Of a stretch of 64,000 nucleotides of DNA, positions 22,821 to 35,050 are shown one piece after another; position 1 is the stretch's first letter; every line of letters starts with the position of its first letter. Source of the DNA: Saturnia japonica (lineage: Eukaryota > Arthropoda > Insecta > Lepidoptera > Saturniidae); NCBI GenBank assembly GCA_033032175.1, contig CM065309.1, positions 16,058,001-16,122,000 on the forward strand, in the 5' to 3' direction. Below the pieces are notes generated by a model. It searched no databases. It saw nothing but the letters and a program-made list of their open reading frames with translations, and had not been told where the DNA came from. The position numbers and the translations under genes are program-made.

Positions 22821-24035
22821 AGAATATATCGCAGTTATTTTGGCCCCCAAATAGTCGACATCCGATTTTAGGTACTTGACTCAGAAGTCGTTTAGAAGAG
22901 GTGGTAAAATTAATATAATAATTTCTAAAATAGTTTAACGCACCACTGATATTTATTTTGACTAATAACAAAACGCATATCACAGAAACGGAGTTGCTTT
23001 ATGAGAAACATGATATAATTAGTTGACTGAAAATCTTCAATATACACATTTATTTGTAATAAAAGAGGAAAAAAAACAAACTATTTTCCTTAGGTCATTG
23101 TACCTTAATGCGAAATGAGTAACATTAATAAAGTATAAAATGGCGACGTTCATTTTTCACAATATTGAATTATGTAAAGAAAATAATTTAGTATCCTTTG
23201 TAATCTGGGTTTAAGGTCATATTCGTGTCAATCTTAGTTTTTTTCGGGATCCTTTCACGCAGGGTTGTCATTTCGTTTATTATTATCAACTAACTTCGTA
23301 CATTCTATAATGTAAACGATCTAGCTACCATGTTAGTTAAAGAGATTGTTAATAGATGGCACCATTAATATATTTTTATTAGCATCAACAGATAGCATTT
23401 CTAATAAAAAAGTTTGATAATCATTTTTAATGAAAACATTAGTTTAAATAATTTGTTTACGTTTCGTCAATAGCAGAGAACATAAGCATAATTGAAACAC
23501 AAAATGATGTTTAAATTATTTATTTGAATAAAGAATAAACGGAGCTGTGACGTGTCCAGGAAAAACACTTTTGAGAAATAATATATTGCATGAAGGTTTC
23601 AAAACACAGATCAGTAAAATTGTTCTGAGAAAAAACAAGAGATAAAATCAGTTTATTACATTGTACAGTTATGGTTACAGCATTTCTTATACAATGTATT
23701 ACCTTAATTTGAATATGTATATATATTATATTATTATATATTAATACCTAATTATTAATTACTACATGATTGAAAAAATCAAAATGCACGAAATTCTCGC
23801 GCGTTAGTAATTTTTTTTTTAGTTCAACTGTTGTTACTGTGGTTGATAGTATACTACGTCTACATACAGTACCTACGCACTGACCATACGTATCACACAT
23901 TTAACAGAGAGATTAGAAATGATTCTTGCACTCTTTTTTTATAACTAACGATTAAAATCGGAAAGGGGAATCAATTCACTTTTCGACTTATCCAGACCAA
24001 TTTGCACTACAGCCTAAACAAATTTTACTTCTATA
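22821..24035. other. No gene recognised
   Basis: AT-rich DNA. No frame over 61 codons and no repeat shared with the rest of the window. Confidence 0.5.
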
Positions 24036-24115
24036 GAATGAATGAATGAATAAATACTTTATTGCATTTTTAGTTTATACACTGGCGAGACTAATGCCAC
24101 AAGGCTTTTTTTCCA
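24036..24115 (-). mobile_element. LINE 3' tail
   Basis: On the minus strand it ends GCAATAAAGTATTTATTCA followed by (TTCA)n, a typical retroposon tail. The body next to it (24100-24400) shows no open frame. Confidence 0.45.
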
Positions 24116-26771
24116 GCAAATCAGTAGGAATAAGGGAAAAAAATTATCGGTAACGTAAACAGAAAAAAACTGTAAAAATAAAAATGAGTAAACGCCAAAA
24201 TATAGATTTAGCATAACCATAAAATATAAATACAGAAATAGTGTACTAAATTAATAAACTAAATAAATATAAAACCATAAATACATAGTTAAATAATAAA
24301 TACAAATAATAATAATATTTACTGTATTAATAATAAAAACTTTCTTTAATTTAAGAGCTCAGCAGCTCTTGTTGGTGAAGCAGTTGCCATTGTCTTTACT
24401 CCTAGACTATTTTTATATACACAAAAAAGATATAAAAAGGTAGTGTAAAAAAATTATGTTCAATACAATATTAACAATTAATGTAGCCAAATTATTTTTA
24501 AAGATACTATTTACGAGTGAGGAAGTATTTAATTTCATATTATGATGTGTCTAAACGACTTTCGACAAAAAAATAATTTCAATGAAGCGCCAACCCTTGC
24601 CGAGTGAACGACTATGAAAAATGATGATTTATTATGAAGTCCGCGTTAGCCTAATGGTGTTGCCCAAATTATTAATGGAGGATCCACACAATAGGCACAC
24701 TGCTGGCAACAACAAGTACCTGTCATCAATTCTCAATGACGATTTATATCTGGCATTGGAATTTGAAATTCTAATAGAGAGAGATTTAGATTAAATATTT
24801 GCTTTAAACTTCCAAACGTAGATTTTATATAATACTAGCTTTGCATCGCAGTTTCACACGCATTTGATTTTGTATAACCTACTAATAAAAAATTTAATGT
24901 AATTTGTATTGTTACTTTAGGTATTCACCGTTCGACCTTTTTTGGTTAAAGCCCAATTTCCGGCGGGCGGCTAAAAAAATCTAAGTAAAATAAAATTTAC
25001 AAAGACTCGAGAGATGTATTAACGAAGTTGGTTTGGTATATATTGTTTTATGATTAGATTTCTACGTACTGTTGTATGTACAGTACAAGTGTTCGAGTCC
25101 CGCTGATTCGAGATTTTTTCGGGGGTTTCCACTCTGCGTTAAGCAACTTCGTTACAATAATCATAAAAAAATACTTTTATTAAATTTTATTTAACAGGTT
25201 TCAATTGTAACTCACAATGGTCAGCATAAATAATGACTTTATTTTGTCCTATAATATTTTGTTTTGTTACTTGAATACAGAGGCAAGGTTTGACCTAGGG
25301 TTACGTCGTGCAGTGATCTCATAATAAGAGGGTGGTGGTAATAAAAATTATGTATCTATCTAGTCTATTAGTTTTGACATCTTTTGGTATGCCTCTTTTC
25401 TTAACCCCTTCGATGTCCTTGTACTCATTTATTATCATATTTTTTGTGAATGATCTATTCTAATGTTAAGTTCTACTTATGTTTATGTAATTGTATTCTA
25501 ATTGTAAGTAGATATACAGTATCGAAAACTTAACGTATTACATTGGAATTTAAAAATAAATTTGTATTACGAGCATACATTTTATCGCGTTTGTTTTTGT
25601 AATTTTTCTTTATACGATTAAGTTGATAGCACAATAGATTAATATTTTTTTGTTTGTTTGTTTAAATAAGCTAATCACTGGAACTACCAGTTACATTTGA
25701 AAAATCCTTTTTACATTTTACGGTATTATTATACACATATTATAGTCTGCGAATTATTGGATACACAGAACATATCGGAACACGATCAAAAGTAAACCAT
25801 AGATAGGTTTTTCACTATGTGTATGATGGTTGCTATATTACTGCATATACACCAGCTGATATTACAACAAAACAAATCAAAAGAAAATCATAAATGGGTT
25901 TATCACTGTATGTAATTATATGCCAATATGAATCCAACACATTAACCGTCCCAATGAAACTTCAAACATAATTAAAATCATTCCTTATGTACCGGCTTGC
26001 GGGAAGGTTTTTTGAACCAACTAGTTTTTGTAATTGTTTTAACACGTAAATTTAGCACGAGTGAGGCATAGCTAGTATGATTACAATTTTTTTATATTAA
26101 TGATATAGTCGCCTATCAATACTTATCGTTTCTATCATATCTATAATAATGAAGAAATTTTTTTTTTTAATATTATATTCACTACGTGATTGTAAATCTA
26201 CTAACTGTTTATTTGAAAAGGGAAAGGTTAAACTGAAAGACTTGCAGTACAAAGTAGACGCGCTGAGAGCTTTAGAAGAGGTTGTATGATTTTTATTTCC
26301 GTCATGTTTACTGTGCAAACATTGAATATAACTTGCTACGTTGAAAGGAAACCGTGGAAATGTTTAGTTTGGCGTCCCGAGTTTTTCAGAAATGTTTTCA
26401 TGTTGTTATTACAAGGGCTTTGGGTGATATATATTATATTTTTTCTGCCTCTTCAGGAAATCAATCGAAATACTTTCAAGATGTCTTCGGCTATGTGAAC
26501 CTTCACATATTCATTCATTTAAGTCAATGTCGTATTTAATTGTTATTAAAAACCTTCATTATTGAATTGAATGAAACTAATTGCCTTATACTTAGAATCG
26601 TAATGTTGAAATTGTATTTTAGTTTGTTGAAAATAGTGAATAATAATTTGAATCGTACAGTTTGGACGCTACATTGAAAGAACAGAGCAATATAAAAAAT
26701 TATCTACCTGTCTTCTAGGGTTGCACGAGAAAGCGGTGTGGATATTTTTTATTGAAGAAAAAAATTGAAAA
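24116..26771. other. No gene recognised; repeat ends at 24835 and 26050
   Basis: ACTAGCTTTGCATCGCAG at 24834-24851 and GAGGCATAGCTAGTATGAT at about 26062-26080 look like opposite ends of 'CTAGCTGTGCC'-type repeats. Open frames at 26097-26539 overlap on both strands and have no motif. Confidence 0.45.
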
Positions 26772-27070
26772 AATGGCTCCTGAGTAGTGCAGGGACACGG
26801 CGTCAATCGACGTGAGTTTAAATTCCTGCAATGAGCTTGGAAAAACTCAGAAAACGTCGTGACGAAACCATTGCATGGTGGTAAGGTATTTTCCAATGCT
26901 TGCTTCGCTAGCTATCACCCTGAAGTCGAAAATCTTACGCCAAGCAAATATAGATGTATTACGGCAAGCTACACTTGAGAGCCAGTTCCCCACTAGGCTT
27001 AGCGTGTAACCATTTTAGACCATATAGTCGCTTAACATCTGGTAAGATTGTTACTAAACGCTAAAACCTA
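26772..27070 (+). mobile_element. tRNA-derived SINE (family S2)
   Basis: The head ATGGCTCCTGAGTAGTGC and the degraded box B GAGTTTAAATTCC (26811-26823) precede the S2 body: TATCACCCTGAAGTCGAAAA, CGCCAAGCA, then TTGAGAGCCAGTTCCCCACT and 'TAGGCTTAGCGTGTAACCAT'. The 75-codon minus frame here is antisense to the SINE. Confidence 0.72.
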
Positions 27071-27099
27071 CAAAGTATAAAAAAAAAGTTTGTCATAAA

Positions 27100-27406
27100 T
27101 TTATCTGATGCAAGTGAAATTCACGTAGCATACGCTTCAAAGAGTCCCGAGACTTGAATAATTGGATGTTGACTGGAAGCGAGTTCCACAGTCGCGCTGC
27201 GGCTAAAGTGAATGATTACGACGAAAATTAGTAGGATGAGTTGGTATATAAAGAGACAAAGACTCGGAAGATCTTAACTGTCTATTGTACGTATCCACAA
27301 GACATTGTAAGAACGTTGTTTTTATATTCGATTGTTTTATGTTAATATAATCTGTATCTGGATGGTAGGACACGACAATCGTTTCTGACTGGATCGCAAC
27401 CACCAT
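27100..27406 (-). pseudogene. LINE C-terminal fragment
   Basis: The minus-strand frame 27406-27203 leads, after a shift near 27225, into S-F-T-L-A-A-A-R-L-W-N-S-L-P-V-N and S-R-D-S-L-K-R-M-L-R-E-F. The 'A-R-L-W-N-S-L-P' motif is the conserved C-terminal signature of many jockey/CR1-type LINEs; compare A-R-L-W-N-E-I-P at 41640-41790. Frame breaks mark it as dead. Confidence 0.7.
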
Positions 27407-27429
27407 ACACCAGTTGTAACACCCGCCAT

Positions 27430-27578
27430 AGTTCCGGGATAAGCCAGCGTATATCTAGTAATCATGCGGAGTGTTTGGATTTGTACCCAACTAGGTTACG
27501 ACCACCATAAACCTGTCACAGTAATTTTCTTTTGGATTGTCGCGTTTCGGGATAAGCCAGTGAATAATATCCAGCTGC
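27430..27578. repeat. Two tandem units of family D
   Basis: Units 27430-27472 and 27514-27578 share TTCGGGATAAGCCAG or a close variant followed by ATATC. The second carries the full CACAGTAATTTTCTTTTGG core seen at 8361-8556. Confidence 0.6.
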
Positions 27579-27584
27579 CGATAG

Positions 27585-27705
27585 GCTTGCATTCGATGAA
27601 TTAGCGATTTCAAGATGGCTGTCGTTCTTCTTGGATTATACTGTGTTTCATCAGGCACAATAACGTCACTTTATTGTGCTACTATAAAATAGTAGTGTGT
27701 GTGTC
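27585..27705 (+). pseudogene. LINE C-terminal tail
   Basis: TTGGATTATACTGTG, then CAGGCACAATAACGTCACTT and TACTATAAAA, match the end of the fragment at 22565-22820. Only the last few dozen codons remain. Confidence 0.5.
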
Positions 27706-27782
27706 TCAGCTCCGACACACGACTGGAGTTTATTCCTTAAGTACAGTCGTACTTAAGACAGTCGTCTTTGAATATGTAATCA

Positions 27783-27857
27783 ATCACTCAGTCACTTACT
27801 CACTCCCTCACCCACTCATCCACTCACTCACCTACTCGCTCACTCATTCACTCACTG
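27783..27857. repeat. Degenerate (CACT)n tract
   Basis: About 18 CACT-like units interrupted by CCCT, CATC and CGCT variants. The 71-codon frame crossing it reads as a low-complexity S-L-T repeat and is not a gene. Confidence 0.9.
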
Positions 27858-28224
27858 AGTGGTTATTGATTTATCTAAAACCAAGATGATGTATGTATAA
27901 ATATACATAATTTTAAAGTGAAAGATGCGTATGGTACGTTGCGTAAAAAAACGTAACACTTTTTGTTAACGCTAAACTTAACGCTTTTATTAATTTCAGT
28001 CCTCATAAAATTTCCATACCATAATCTAAACTAAAAACATATGAAGGAAGACATCGAAACACAACCTTATTGTCTTCTGGCTGGCTATTAAATTATTTTA
28101 AGTTGAGAATTTTGGGCCAATACAGTTAAGTTTGGGTCAACGTCTTACCAATTTAGATCATAATGTGAATATCAAGTAAGATTATGGTACTCTGGTGGTA
28201 TAGTAAGTATGATAATTATATAAT
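27858..28224. other. No gene recognised
   Basis: AT-rich DNA without frames or repeats I can name. Confidence 0.5.
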
Positions 28225-28470
28225 GACGTATATATACTTCCCATATACAAAATTTCATCAAAATCGGTTAAGAATTAACGATAATAATATTTTTTACTAA
28301 TTCTTTTTTTTTACTATTTATAAAAGTGATATTGAAAATTCTTCCTATCAATTGATAAATGAAATAGGAATCCCGTGTACAAATTTTCATAAGGATCGGT
28401 CAAGCCGTTTTTGAGTTAAATGTGGACATACAAACAGACAGACAGACCTCCTCGCAAGAAAGGCCTTCCT
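28225..28470 (-). repeat. Repeat family K with two internal units
   Basis: On this strand 'CAAAATTTCATCAAAATCGG' at 28248 and 'CAAATTTTCATAAGGATCGG' at 28380 are two diverged copies 132 bases apart. They are followed by TTTTTGAGTTAAATG and (CAGA)n. The reverse complement of the same layout occurs at 37140-37417. Confidence 0.65.
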
Positions 28471-29175
28471 TAATTTCCACGTAATCCCATGACATATTGC
28501 TGAGTAAGTTCAACCGTCGAGATTTTAACAGTTCTATGTTTTTCCTATAAACAGTGATAATACAACAACATTTCTCAAGTATCTAAGTTTCCTCACGATG
28601 TTTTTCTTCACCGTCAGCCGTTAGCATTACCAATTTGAATGAGTAATTGTACGTTAATTTCGAAAAATTCGTTGGTAAGTGAGAGGGTATGAACCTGTGA
28701 ACTACTCGATCACCACAACGTACAGTTAGTTAGTTAACAATATACTTTCATTATGCAAAAGGTAATAATTATATTCATTATATACGTTAAAACAGGGTAT
28801 ACGTATATCATTACCCTGGTTTCTTATTACCACATTCTCTAATAGCAAGCCATTCGCATTCCAACATGGAAGCGTTCGTTATTCACAGTGGTAATAAGGA
28901 AAATCAATTTCCACGTAACGGACATAGGCTGCTCGGTGAAAACTATACTTATACATTTTCAGCTGCGGCTCTCGTGAAAGCTTTCATCGTGAAATTGAAT
29001 TCAATACCTATATCACTTTTTTTACGTTTTCGATTTTTTTTAAATACATATACCTATTTTTGCTCAGGTAATGAACAAGAATTTTCTACAACAACAACAT
29101 CATGTCTCACCTAATTAGGATTTAATAGAAAATAATATGATAATAATACTACACAAATAAATTAAATTTAAGTGT
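28471..29175. other. No gene recognised; one unexplained 82-codon frame
   Basis: The plus frame 28866-29114 starts with ATG but has no recognisable domain. Its second half is hydrophobic and phenylalanine-rich, as expected from T-rich DNA. I do not call it a gene. Confidence 0.45.
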
Positions 29176-29474
29176 CTGGGGCTACTTTTATTTTAGAAAA
29201 AGAATTAAGGTTCCGCGCGAATAAAATTGGATTCAGAAAAACGACTATTTTGGGACGCTTAAATGGCGGTTTACATTGAGTAAACCTTATATAATATATC
29301 AAGCTAATGTTACACATACTTATAGATCTTAAAAATACTTAAAGTAAAAGTCAGGAAGAGCAAATGCTCTGATAAGCTCTTTTCTAAGGATGACCCACAA
29401 TAAGCATTTTAGTTTTAAAATAACCGGGAGCGGAGTGGCACGATCGACGGCATTCTTTAGTCCACAGATCGGTG
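29176..29474 (-). repeat. Repeat family A, partial copy
   Basis: GGCTACTTTTATTTTAGAAA, then GACCCACAATAAGCATTTT, GGGAGCGGAGTGG and CATTCTTTAGTCCAC match the minus orientation of the full copies at 34532-35050 and 43349-43862. The distal (polyT and 'aaatcgg') half is missing. Confidence 0.75.
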
Positions 29475-29553
29475 AAAATATAAAACTATAGTTTGGGGAC
29501 TTAACTATTTAGTTTAATATTTTGGGGATATAACAAAATAGTTAATAATGTGA

Positions 29554-29760
29554 AAATATCCAGAAGTCCAAATTGCTACCGCGTTGCGTTCCAGCCACAT
29601 GGGCTTTAATAAATTTTGCTATTTAATGAAACAACGTACTTCGCGTAATTGTGCACAATGCGATAAAGTTCAAGATATACATCACGTAATAATGGAATGT
29701 GTCCGGAACAAAACGGAGAGAGAGAGAAAGGCTGGTAGGGCTCCTTATTTCAATATGTGA
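29554..29760 (+). pseudogene. LINE C-terminal zinc-knuckle fragment
   Basis: A 68-codon frame without an ATG start codes A-L-R-S-S-H-M-G-F-N-K-F, then N-C-A-Q-C-D-K-V-Q-D-I-H-H-V-I-M-E-C. The C-X2-C-X7-H-X5-C spacing preceded by 'LRSGH...NK' is characteristic of the C-terminal zinc knuckle of insect LINEs such as jockey and I-type elements. It ends at TGA 29758. Only this tail survives. Confidence 0.75.
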
Positions 29761-30465
29761 TGCTATATTGATAATATAGTGATGGGATGCTATGTTGTCC
29801 AAACCTGTCGTAATGACGCCCTTTCTTTCACTATTCTTTTTATTTCATTTTAATATTTTAAGAAAACTTACAGCTAAGTAAGTTACATGTATAAATTAAT
29901 GAAGGCTTACAAGTTCTCACATTTAGGCATATGAATAAAAAATAAAGTAGATGAAAAAACACGAAAATATTAGCAAAAGAAATTAGAATTTAGAAGAGCT
30001 TTCAACTTCTGCACAGTTGTATCAAATAAATCAACGTTTAAATCATTAACCAATTTATTCGTACTGCTGCTCACTCGACTGAAATACGAATTTTGTTTGT
30101 GAGTAGTTCTAATTCCTATACAAATTGTTTGCTAGTTACTAGAAATAAAATGCATTAACCCTAAGCATTAAACGCTATGAAAATATGAAAAAATAGTAAT
30201 ACTAAGAGAATATAATGTATTTTGAAGGCATTCACATATTATATGAAAGAACAAACGTACAAACAGTTTACTGAATGTTTCGATGCTGTTTGTATTTACA
30301 AATTTATATGTAAACAAACGACAATTATTAACAAAAAAAAAAACAACTGATTTTGAAGAGTTCTATATTGTATCTCGGAAGTGGAAGGTTCAAATGCGAA
30401 TAAAATTAAAATGGGACACACCTTGGGGTATTCTCTTTCCTACGAAAATTAATAAACTTCCATAA
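29761..30465. other. No gene recognised
   Basis: AT-rich DNA. The 60-codon frame at 30283-30465 runs into the family C repeat and has no motif. Confidence 0.5.
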
Positions 30466-30516
30466 AAAATGCATTCGAATTGAGAACCTCCTTCTTTTTT
30501 GAAGTCGATTAAAAAC
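30466..30516 (-). repeat. Repeat family C fragment
   Basis: AATGCATTCGAATTGAGAAC, then CTCCTTCTTTTTT and GAAGTCGATTAAAA, is the reverse complement of the opening of 18659-18775. Confidence 0.6.
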
Positions 30517-30740
30517 TAAATAAGGCTATATAGAAAACTTTATAAACAGTAAAATATGTAATAATAAGGCATCAATATCGTCTAAGTATTTTTATTATAA
30601 TAATAATATGGGGACACAATATCACCAAGCCATTTAATTTCAAACTAAGCAAAGCTAGTATTATGATAATTAAACACCTTATTATATAGATATTTAAAAA
30701 ACAAACACAAAATTATGCTCATAACATAAAAGTCAGTGAA

Positions 30741-30832
30741 TATTGGGGATCGAACTCTCGACCCCTCATCTCAATTATAGGGTTTTCCTACTACTACTGT
30801 TTCACTAGGCCTTTCTACATCACATAGACCAC
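30741..30832 (-). mobile_element. tRNA-like SINE head
   Basis: On the minus strand AGGCCTAGTGAAACAG resembles box A and GAGAGTTCGATCCCC (complement of 30744-30758) resembles box B. The two halves are too far apart and the arms do not pair as in a tRNA gene, so I take it as a SINE relic. Confidence 0.5.
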
Positions 30833-31383
30833 ATATTTGTTACCTAGAGAAATACATAGGTATTATTATATATCGATACACTTGTTTTTGTTTACTAGAC
30901 GTTTAACCCTTTGGATCCATCACAAAAATGTACGTACAATTGGCATAAACCATCCACGGGAGCAGAGTTATGAAGTAAAAAATAAACGCTGAACCGCTTC
31001 TAGTAAGCCTACGATCAATTGAACTAATTATCAACATTTCAAAAAAATCTAAAAGTAAAGTTAATCGTACAAAAATCAACATAAACCCGTGTCGTCGTAT
31101 CTAGTAAGTTGTATTTCATTTTTCGAACCTCCATGTAAAACGAAAATCGATACCTCGTAATGGCCGTCCCAGGGCTTTTCGTCGAGTAACTTTTTTTAAA
31201 GTATAAAGTGGACTTTTAAGAGGAATTTGTCCCGTGAAAGCAATACGTGACATTTTATTTTAAAATAAAATGTATCGTTCAAAATGTTTATATGTATTAA
31301 AGTTTTTACACTTTTTTTTTTTAATATTTCGATAGTTTGGTAAAGTAAACACAGGTCGTATGTTATTTATATAACGCTTAGCT
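30833..31383. other. No gene recognised
   Basis: AT-rich DNA with no frames or repeats I can name. Confidence 0.5.
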
Positions 31384-31573
31384 GGAGTTTTTGGCGGGAT
31401 CTTAAAGTGAAATGTTGTGGTTTTTATTTTTAATTCATTAACTTAGGTTTTATGACCCTATATTATGTAATATTGGTAGCGTTTTGCGTGATATAGTTTG
31501 GTCGTTGCGCATAAGTGAAGCGGATTATAGATTTTAAATAGTTCTGACAAGAGAGCCACCATCTTATCAGAAG
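31384..31573 (+). repeat. Repeat family E
   Basis: GGAGTTTTTGGCGGGATCTT, then TTAATTCATTAACTTAG and GACAAGAGAGCCACCATCTT align with 55582-55720 in the same order, with a longer middle here. Confidence 0.55.
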
Positions 31574-32063
31574 ATCCCATTTTGTATGTAGGAGAATTTT
31601 ACGAAGGCATAAAAATATTGACACTGGCAAGGGCTTTTTGCTGCGCCAAAATAAGAAGAGGAAGAATAATGCTTAGCTAAATGTCACATCCATAAAAAAC
31701 TATTTAACGCTAATTCGATTAATTTTGTGTTTACATTATACTAGTACAAGCCTGCGACAACGTACGCATTAATTATGATATAAAAATCTATTAATACAGA
31801 AGCAAAAGCTTTCGGTACCTTTTTAAGCGTATTGCGTGCACGAAAGACTGTGAGATTTGTCATGGTTAAAGATTATATGGAGAAGGAGTGCAGAAAGCTA
31901 AAATGTATCTATAATATCTGTTATTAATATATTAAATAAAATAAATTAATACTGCGAATCCTCACCCGATAAGTGCCATTGAACTTAGACCCCCCAAAAT
32001 ATTTACATTGTCACTCAACGAAAAGTGACAGTAATTGATGTAGATAATACTCATTGTTTATGA
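31574..32063. other. No gene recognised
   Basis: AT-rich DNA. No frame over 60 codons and no motif. Confidence 0.5.
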
Positions 32064-32143
32064 ATACTGTAAATGTCAAACAGAAAATAGTGTATGATCA
32101 AAAAGTCGTTGGTCGAATTTCGACCTTAGGGCGATCATTAGTA
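32064..32143 (+). repeat. Repeat family F
   Basis: ATACTGTAAATGTCAAACAG, then AAAATAGTGT and TCGAATTTCGACC match 46241-46318 (about 80% by eye). Confidence 0.6.
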
Positions 32144-32860
32144 AAAATGAATAAGTGAGACGTCACTGGACGCTGGACGCCTGGCAGATTTAAAACATCG
32201 AAATTCTTATGTACAAAGTATATGCATAAAATGATAGTTTATAAAAGGAAATAAATGTTGCATAATTATTTTTAAGAATACAATATTCAGATTTAATATA
32301 AACATATAGCCAAAGAAGCGCTCCCAGATATTTCATTGTCAGCCATATTTGTTGTATAAATAATACAAAATCCATTTTAGCTTATCCAATCATACTTCTA
32401 TATAATTGCTTCATAATACAAATTTATTTTCATAAGAAAAACGATATCTCGCTAACAACATTTTTTAAATATTTCAATGATATATAATTAAGAAAATAAA
32501 AATAACAGAAATATATTTAGTATTTGTAATATTGCATACCTAATAGTCTTAAGAAGGTTTTTCGGCGTAATGTTTAAGTTTTGTGCTGCCTTATTTGACA
32601 GGCCCATATTATAATATTTCATTTGATGGGTATACTAAGAAAACCTTTCTCGAGTGTCAAATGTACAGGTTTCTTCAAGACACGTACCTTGCGTCCTCTG
32701 TGTGTACTTTATCCTTGTTACGTGAAGAAGAAATATCAACCTTATAAATTACTTGTGATAAAGTTACATAATATACTATAAGGGAGAAGGGGGGAAGATG
32801 TTTCTCTCGTACCTGAAACGTAAAGTAACCTTTTCGTTAACATCAAACTGCATATTTTAT
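32144..32860. other. No gene recognised
   Basis: The 61-codon minus frame at 32190-32375 is tyrosine- and leucine-rich, as expected from AT-rich DNA, and has no motif. Confidence 0.5.
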
Positions 32861-33116
32861 ACTAGCTGACCCTAGCAACTTCGCCTGCGTTACATAATGG
32901 AAGCTCTCAAAAGGAATAAATTTTCCCCGTTTTCGGAACATTTGTCATTGATGCTCCGCTCCTGTTGGTCGTAGCGTGATATTAAATAGCCTATAGCCTT
33001 CCTCGATAAATGGGCTATCTAACACTAAATTATTTTTTCCATTCGAACACGTAGTATCTGAGATTAGCGCGTTCAACCAAACAAACAAACTCTTCAGCTT
33101 ATATTATTGGTATAGG
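32861..33116 (+). repeat. Repeat family B, well preserved
   Basis: It starts ACTAGCTGACCCTAGCAACT, continues TTCGCCTGCGTT and CTATAGCCTTCCTCGATAAA, and ends GATTAGCGCGTTCAACCAA with (CAAA)n and a short AT tail. I recognise the layout from moth and butterfly genomes. It has no coding capacity. Confidence 0.7.
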
Positions 33117-33545
33117 TAATAGCTCAGCGTAGTATTGTATCAGCTTATAGTTTCAACGAAACTCGTATAAAACTCGTAGAAAATGAAATTCGTGACTAAA
33201 ATTATTATACTTATATAAAAAGCAATCTCCTTAAATGGGTGACACTAACGATCCTTATTTGAATTTTGAAAGGTATGTTGTTGGATCTAATATCTGTGCT
33301 CTTGTGGTAATCTCTGCACGGTGTTGTGTAACTTCTGTAAGGAAAGACAATTTTGAAGTTGAAAATGTTTAGCTTAGCAACTGTACTTGCATATTCTGCT
33401 GCATCACCTTATAAAAACCAGTGAGATAGCCTTTGGACTCCAAGGCTAGCCAATAATTACATTATAGACAAAATTACATACATATTGTCAAGATATAGGG
33501 ATACAGACCATAGGCATTTACATATGGAAATTAAACTATAATATA

Positions 33546-33583
<38 letters not shown>

Positions 33584-34531
33584 TAATTATAAAATAGAAA
33601 TTTATTTAAAAATGAAATGAATACTTATTATCATTATTAATATTTTATATTCCGATAAGAAATTACATATTAACGTGTATTTTTACATTGAAAGTTAAAC
33701 ATTTTTATTTTAAATCTTTATTTTTTATGATGGGTTATGATATAATGATTTCCTTATCAAATATTCAATAAAATCCTATTTATTTCAAACTGTTATGTAT
33801 ATTCATATTACAGCAAAAGTATTTGTACTGTAAATTATAATAATACGGAATGCTAATTTAAAATGTATTTTTTTAAAATGCATTTTGAACAAAACCAACT
33901 GAATAAATTCTGAATAAAATGATGTTGTGATTAAATGAGACTACGACATAAACTAGCTTTAAGATACTTAATTAATTTTCAATTATTATAGTACATTAAC
34001 TCGTGAATACATCGCAAGCTTCTTCAAAGTCAAATAAATTAACTGCACTTTAATAGGCAAACTTGAACGTTCTCTGTAAATAAAATACTTAAGAATGATT
34101 CCAACTTTATCATCTCTAGTCTCACGTGTCAGCTGCAGCAAATTATTTGGAAAGGCTCTTTAAACTTGTCTGGCTTTCATCTCGTGCCTTGGTGACGAGA
34201 ACATTTCTATTCAATTAAACTGCATTGGCGGTCTCAGTAGGATAGATTTTATAAAATATTTTGTTTTCATGTTGTATATTGTCACCGGATAATTCTACGA
34301 ACTGTTTATACATAATCTAGTGAGATTGTAAACTGTCGATAGATTCTGAAAGGATAATAATAATTTTGAGGTTATGTCTATTAAATAACAAAATTATGCC
34401 TCATTAGCCTAGTGGTCACAATCAATCGACAGCTACACTGTAGCTATAAAGTACACTGTTTATAAACTAATGGTTAGTACAATTATTCCGTGACATATAT
34501 ACGATAATTAATAAATTTAATCTTCTATACA
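33117..34531. other. No gene recognised; microsatellite and SINE scrap
   Basis: It contains (AT)15 at 33550-33579 and, at 34397-34417, TGCCTCATTAGCCTAGTGGTC, which is the box A head of SINE family S1 without its body. Confidence 0.55.
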
Positions 34532-35050
34532 ATTAATAAAATTGAAGTGTCTATTTGTAATGTCAAAATAATAGTTTTTTACTAAATACATATGAAAGTA
34601 TATACGATACCTATAACAAAAAGCCCATTTTTAAAATATTTGTCTGTGTGTCTGTTTGTTCCGGGTAATCTCCGAAACGGTTGGACCGATTTTGACGGAA
34701 CTATTACTGATAAATAGCTGATGATATAGGGCGTAGCTTAGGCTACTTTTATTTTAGAAAAATAATTAGGATTCCGCACTAATAAAAAAAACTTGGCATG
34801 ATGAATCAATTCAGGCGCTTAAATGGCTTATGCTGAGTAATCTATAATAGATAGATAGAGATATAGCAAATTAGTGTACCACATAATTATAGGCATTAAA
34901 AATATCTACAAAAAAGTCCGGGAGAGTATACATCTTTCTTCTAAGGAACACCCACAATAAGCATTTTGTCTTTAATAGCAGGGAGCGGGAGTACAAGATT
35001 CGCGTGGGCATTCTGTAGTCCACGTGAGCGAAGCCACGGGCACAGCTAGT
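34532..35050 (-). repeat. Repeat family A, full-length copy
   Basis: About 0.5 kb. On the minus strand it begins CTAGCTGTGCCCGTGGCTTC, passes CTCCCGCTCCCTGC, 'GTGGGTGTTCCTTAGAAGAA', 'AAAATAAAAGTAGCC' and 'AAAATCGGTCCAACCGTTTC', and ends near TTAATTGTATA. Other copies: 42601-43137, 43349-43862, 63936-64000 and partial 29176-29474. The ends carry no inverted repeat that I can see and there is no open frame. It may be a non-autonomous rolling-circle or other non-coding element; the class is not decidable by eye. The 152-codon minus frame crossing 34871-35329 is a chance frame through this repeat and its neighbour. Confidence 0.8.

Noticed and set aside
24644..24670. TTAGCCTAATGGTG, close to the SINE S1 box A
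   Set aside because: No box B or S1 body follows; a short chance or decayed match.
27783..27857. (CACT)n tract as a possible CRISPR-like or coding repeat
   Set aside because: The unit is 4 bases with no spacers. It is simple sequence in a eukaryotic context.
28866..29114. 82-codon ATG-started frame
   Set aside because: No domain, no splice context, and T-rich DNA gives phenylalanine and leucine runs. It could be an exon but cannot be supported.
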